Shown here piece after piece: positions 4,827 to 6,442 of a DNA stretch of 6,442 nucleotides. The notes below the pieces were generated by a model that saw nothing but the letters and a program-made list of their open reading frames with translations, did no database searches and was not told where the DNA came from. Origin of the DNA: Vulcanimicrobiia bacterium (lineage in GTDB: Bacteria > Vulcanimicrobiota > Vulcanimicrobiia > Vulcanimicrobiales > Vulcanimicrobiaceae); assembly GCA_025451135.1 (NCBI GenBank), contig JANWKW010000029.1:1-6442 (forward strand). The letters run 5' to 3'. A program made the translations under genes and the position numbers. Each line of letters starts with the position of its first letter. Positions within the stretch are counted from its first letter, which is position 1.

Positions 4827-6362
4827 ATGGCTTTCGACTCATTGTTCACCGGGATCACCGGCTTGAACGCATATCAGAGTTGGATCGACATGCTCTCGAA
4901 CAACATCGCGAACACGGCGACGACCGGCTTCAAGGGCCAGCGCATGACGTTCGCGGACATGTTCTACACCAGCCAGGGCTACGCGTCGGGCCCGAGCGCG
5001 ACCCGCGGCGGCGTCAACCCGCAGCAGCTCGGCCTGGGCGTCAAGGTCAACAGCGTCGACACCCAGTTCGCCCAGGGCGGACTCGAGACGACCGGCGTCA
5101 ACACGGACCTCGCCATCAACGGCGACGGGTTCTTCGTGATGCGCAACGTTGACGGCTCGTCCGCGCCGGTCTACACCCGCGACGGCGCGTTCTCGCTCAA
5201 CTCGAACGGCCTGCTCTACGATCCGGCGTCGGGTATGGCGGTCCAGGGATACACCGCGAACTCCCAGGGCGTCGTCAGCCAGAACGGCGTGCTCGGCAAC
5301 ATCACGGTCCCGCTCGGCATCCAGTCCGAGGCGACCGGCACCGGTTTCGGCGCGAAAGTCGGTCCGAACACCGGCGACAAGGTGTTCGACATGCAGATGG
5401 TCGGCAATCTCGACCAGTCGCAGTGGTCCGCACAGCAGCAGTTCGTCGCGAGCGGCGCCGGCGTCCCCGGTACCTCCAAGACGATCTCCACGACGATCTA
5501 CGATTCGCTCGGCAACGCCCACGCGATGACGCTCGTCTACACGCCCGACGCGACCGGCGCGACCGCGGCCTCGAGCGGTCTGCCCGCGACCGTGAACGAC
5601 GCATCCGGCAACGCGGTCGCCCCGGCGACGCGCTGGCAGGTGCAGGCGTACTTCGCCGACGGCACGCAGGTCGCCGGCGCGGCCGCCACGGCGGCGGCCC
5701 CGTACACGGTCGGCTACGCGTTCTTCGACAAGACCGGCCAGTACATCAACACGTCGGGCGTCACCAATCCGGCGCTCGCGACCGACACGCACGCGGCCGG
5801 AAACCCGGTCTCGATCGCGACCGGCGATCAGCTCAACATCACCCAGTGGGGCAACGGTCTGAGCAACCTCGCGACCTCGCCGACGGCGGGAGGCGCCGCA
5901 CCGGCGACCGGTCCGATCGGGATCGATTTCGCCGACAACACGTCGCTGGCCGGAGACTCGACCGCGACCGTGATCTCGCAGAACGGTTTCGCATCGGGAA
6001 CCCTCTCGAACATCACGATCAACCAGGACGGCAGCGTCCAGGGCGCCTTCACCAACGGTCAGGTCCGGACGCTCGCGCAGATCGCGCTGGCCACGTTCCA
6101 GAACGAGGGCGGCCTCAGCCGTTCGGGCGGCAACGCCTTCGCCCAGACCAACGCCTCGGGCCTGGCCCAGGTCGGCATCGGCGGCGTCGGCCGCTTCGGC
6201 GGCATCGTCTCCGGCAGCCTCGAGCAGTCGAACGTCTCGCTGGCCGATCAGTTCACCAAACTGATCGTCGCCCAGCGCGCTTTCGAAGCCAACACCCGCG
6301 GCATCACCACCGCAGATCAGAATCTGCAGACGGTCATCAACCTGCGGGCCAGCGAGAACTAA
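4827..6362 (+). CDS. flgE: Flagellar hook protein FlgE
   Basis: 511 aa. FlgE polymerises into the hook, the flexible joint between rod and filament, and is exported by the flagellar type III system without a cleaved signal. The N-terminal rod/hook motif is clear at about 3-36 (LFTGITGLNAY, LSNNIANTATTGFK). It is followed by the core strand region LAINGDGFFVM and YTRDGAFSLNSNGLLYD. The central part (about 150-385) holds the outer hook domains, with ISTTIYDSLGNAHAMTLVY and a long Ala/Thr/Gly-rich stretch. The C-terminus is canonical: NITINQDGSVQG, QIALATFQNEGGL, then the export/assembly helix SNVSLADQFTKLIVAQRAFEANTRGI and LQTVINL at the end. It is longer than the enterobacterial protein (about 400 aa), the extra length lying in the surface-exposed middle. 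No cysteine is visible, so the Cys-Lys lysinoalanine cross-link of spirochaete hooks is not possible. It closes the visible hook operon; start chosen by the ribosome binding site and family N-terminus. Confidence 0.97.
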   Translation: MAFDSLFTGITGLNAYQSWIDMLSNNIANTATTGFKGQRMTFADMFYTSQGYASGPSATRGGVNPQQLGLGVKVNSVDTQFAQGGLETTGVNTDLAINGDGFFVMRNVDGSSAPVYTRDGAFSLNSNGLLYDPASGMAVQGYTANSQGVVSQNGVLGNITVPLGIQSEATGTGFGAKVGPNTGDKVFDMQMVGNLDQSQWSAQQQFVASGAGVPGTSKTISTTIYDSLGNAHAMTLVYTPDATGATAASSGLPATVNDASGNAVAPATRWQVQAYFADGTQVAGAAATAAAPYTVGYAFFDKTGQYINTSGVTNPALATDTHAAGNPVSIATGDQLNITQWGNGLSNLATSPTAGGAAPATGPIGIDFADNTSLAGDSTATVISQNGFASGTLSNITINQDGSVQGAFTNGQVRTLAQIALATFQNEGGLSRSGGNAFAQTNASGLAQVGIGGVGRFGGIVSGSLEQSNVSLADQFTKLIVAQRAFEANTRGITTADQNLQTVINLRASEN

Positions 6363-6442
6363 GGATCGTCTCGCCCCGACGATGTGACACGGATGTCGGC
6401 GCGCCGGGGGCCTCCCAGCCCCCAGCGCGAACCCTCCCTCCA
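6363..6442 (+). other. Non-coding tail after flgE with two tandem hairpins
   Basis: Directly after the flgE stop, ATCGTC-TCGCCCC-GACGAT (6365-6383) forms a perfect 6-bp hairpin. GGGGGC-CTCCCA-GCCCCC (6406-6423) forms a second. Neither is followed by a T run, so a Rho-independent terminator is not supported. The region may be the leader of the next gene, which lies outside the window. The second hairpin shares TCCCAGCxCCC with hairpin B of the fliK leader. Confidence 0.45.

Noticed and set aside
4839..5792. 317-codon open frame on the - strand opposite flgE
   Set aside because: Arg/Val/Asp-rich shadow of a clearly coding flgE with no recognisable motif.
1..6442. Insertion sequences, CRISPR arrays, tRNA or rRNA genes
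   Set aside because: No transposase frame, terminal repeats, spaced direct repeats, or tRNA/rRNA-like sequence was seen.

Overview
The window comes from a high-GC bacterium (by eye about two thirds G+C). Every recognisable gene lies on the + strand. The flagellar block reads fliK, flgD, a TIGR02530-type 'flagellar operon protein', then flgE. This order is typical of Firmicutes and several deep-branching phyla, not of the enterobacterial flg layout. Together with the high GC it suggests a GC-rich Gram-positive or a candidate phylum such as Eremiobacterota, but that assignment is a low-confidence guess.

Region 1 (1-2368) is a tightly packed set of genes. The last 16 codons of an unidentified upstream gene overlap, by ATGA, a secreted histidine/phenylalanine ammonia-lyase-fold protein (48-1781). 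That gene in turn overlaps, by ATGA, a PabA/TrpG-type glutamine amidotransferase (1778-2368). The lyase-like protein keeps much of the HAL/PAL scaffold, but the Ala-Ser-Gly that forms the MIO electrophile is replaced by Glu-Gly, so ordinary ammonia-lyase chemistry is unlikely. The upstream tail could be the C-terminus of a chorismate-binding component I (PabB/TrpE type), which would make this a chorismate/aminodeoxychorismate operon with an odd insert; that is inference.

Region 2 (about 2331-2445) is the junction between the metabolic and flagellar blocks and is the most information-dense non-coding part. A sigma-28/SigD-like promoter candidate sits inside the 3' end of the amidotransferase gene, where the reading frame uses uncharacteristic AT-rich codons. 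It is followed by two back-to-back hairpins and a near-perfect extended Shine-Dalgarno. A 12-bp long-range complementarity would place the fliK start codon in an 11-nt bulge.

Region 3 (2433-6362) encodes hook assembly. FliK is the hook-length ruler and export switch, FlgD is the hook cap, the TIGR02530 protein is a conserved flagellar-operon protein of unknown role, and FlgE is the hook subunit. Spacing is short (9 and 3 nt) up to the TIGR02530 gene, followed by a 93-nt gap before flgE. The final 80 nt (6363-6442) hold no complete gene but contain two tandem hairpins. The second shares its loop and 3' stem sequence with the second hairpin of the fliK leader.
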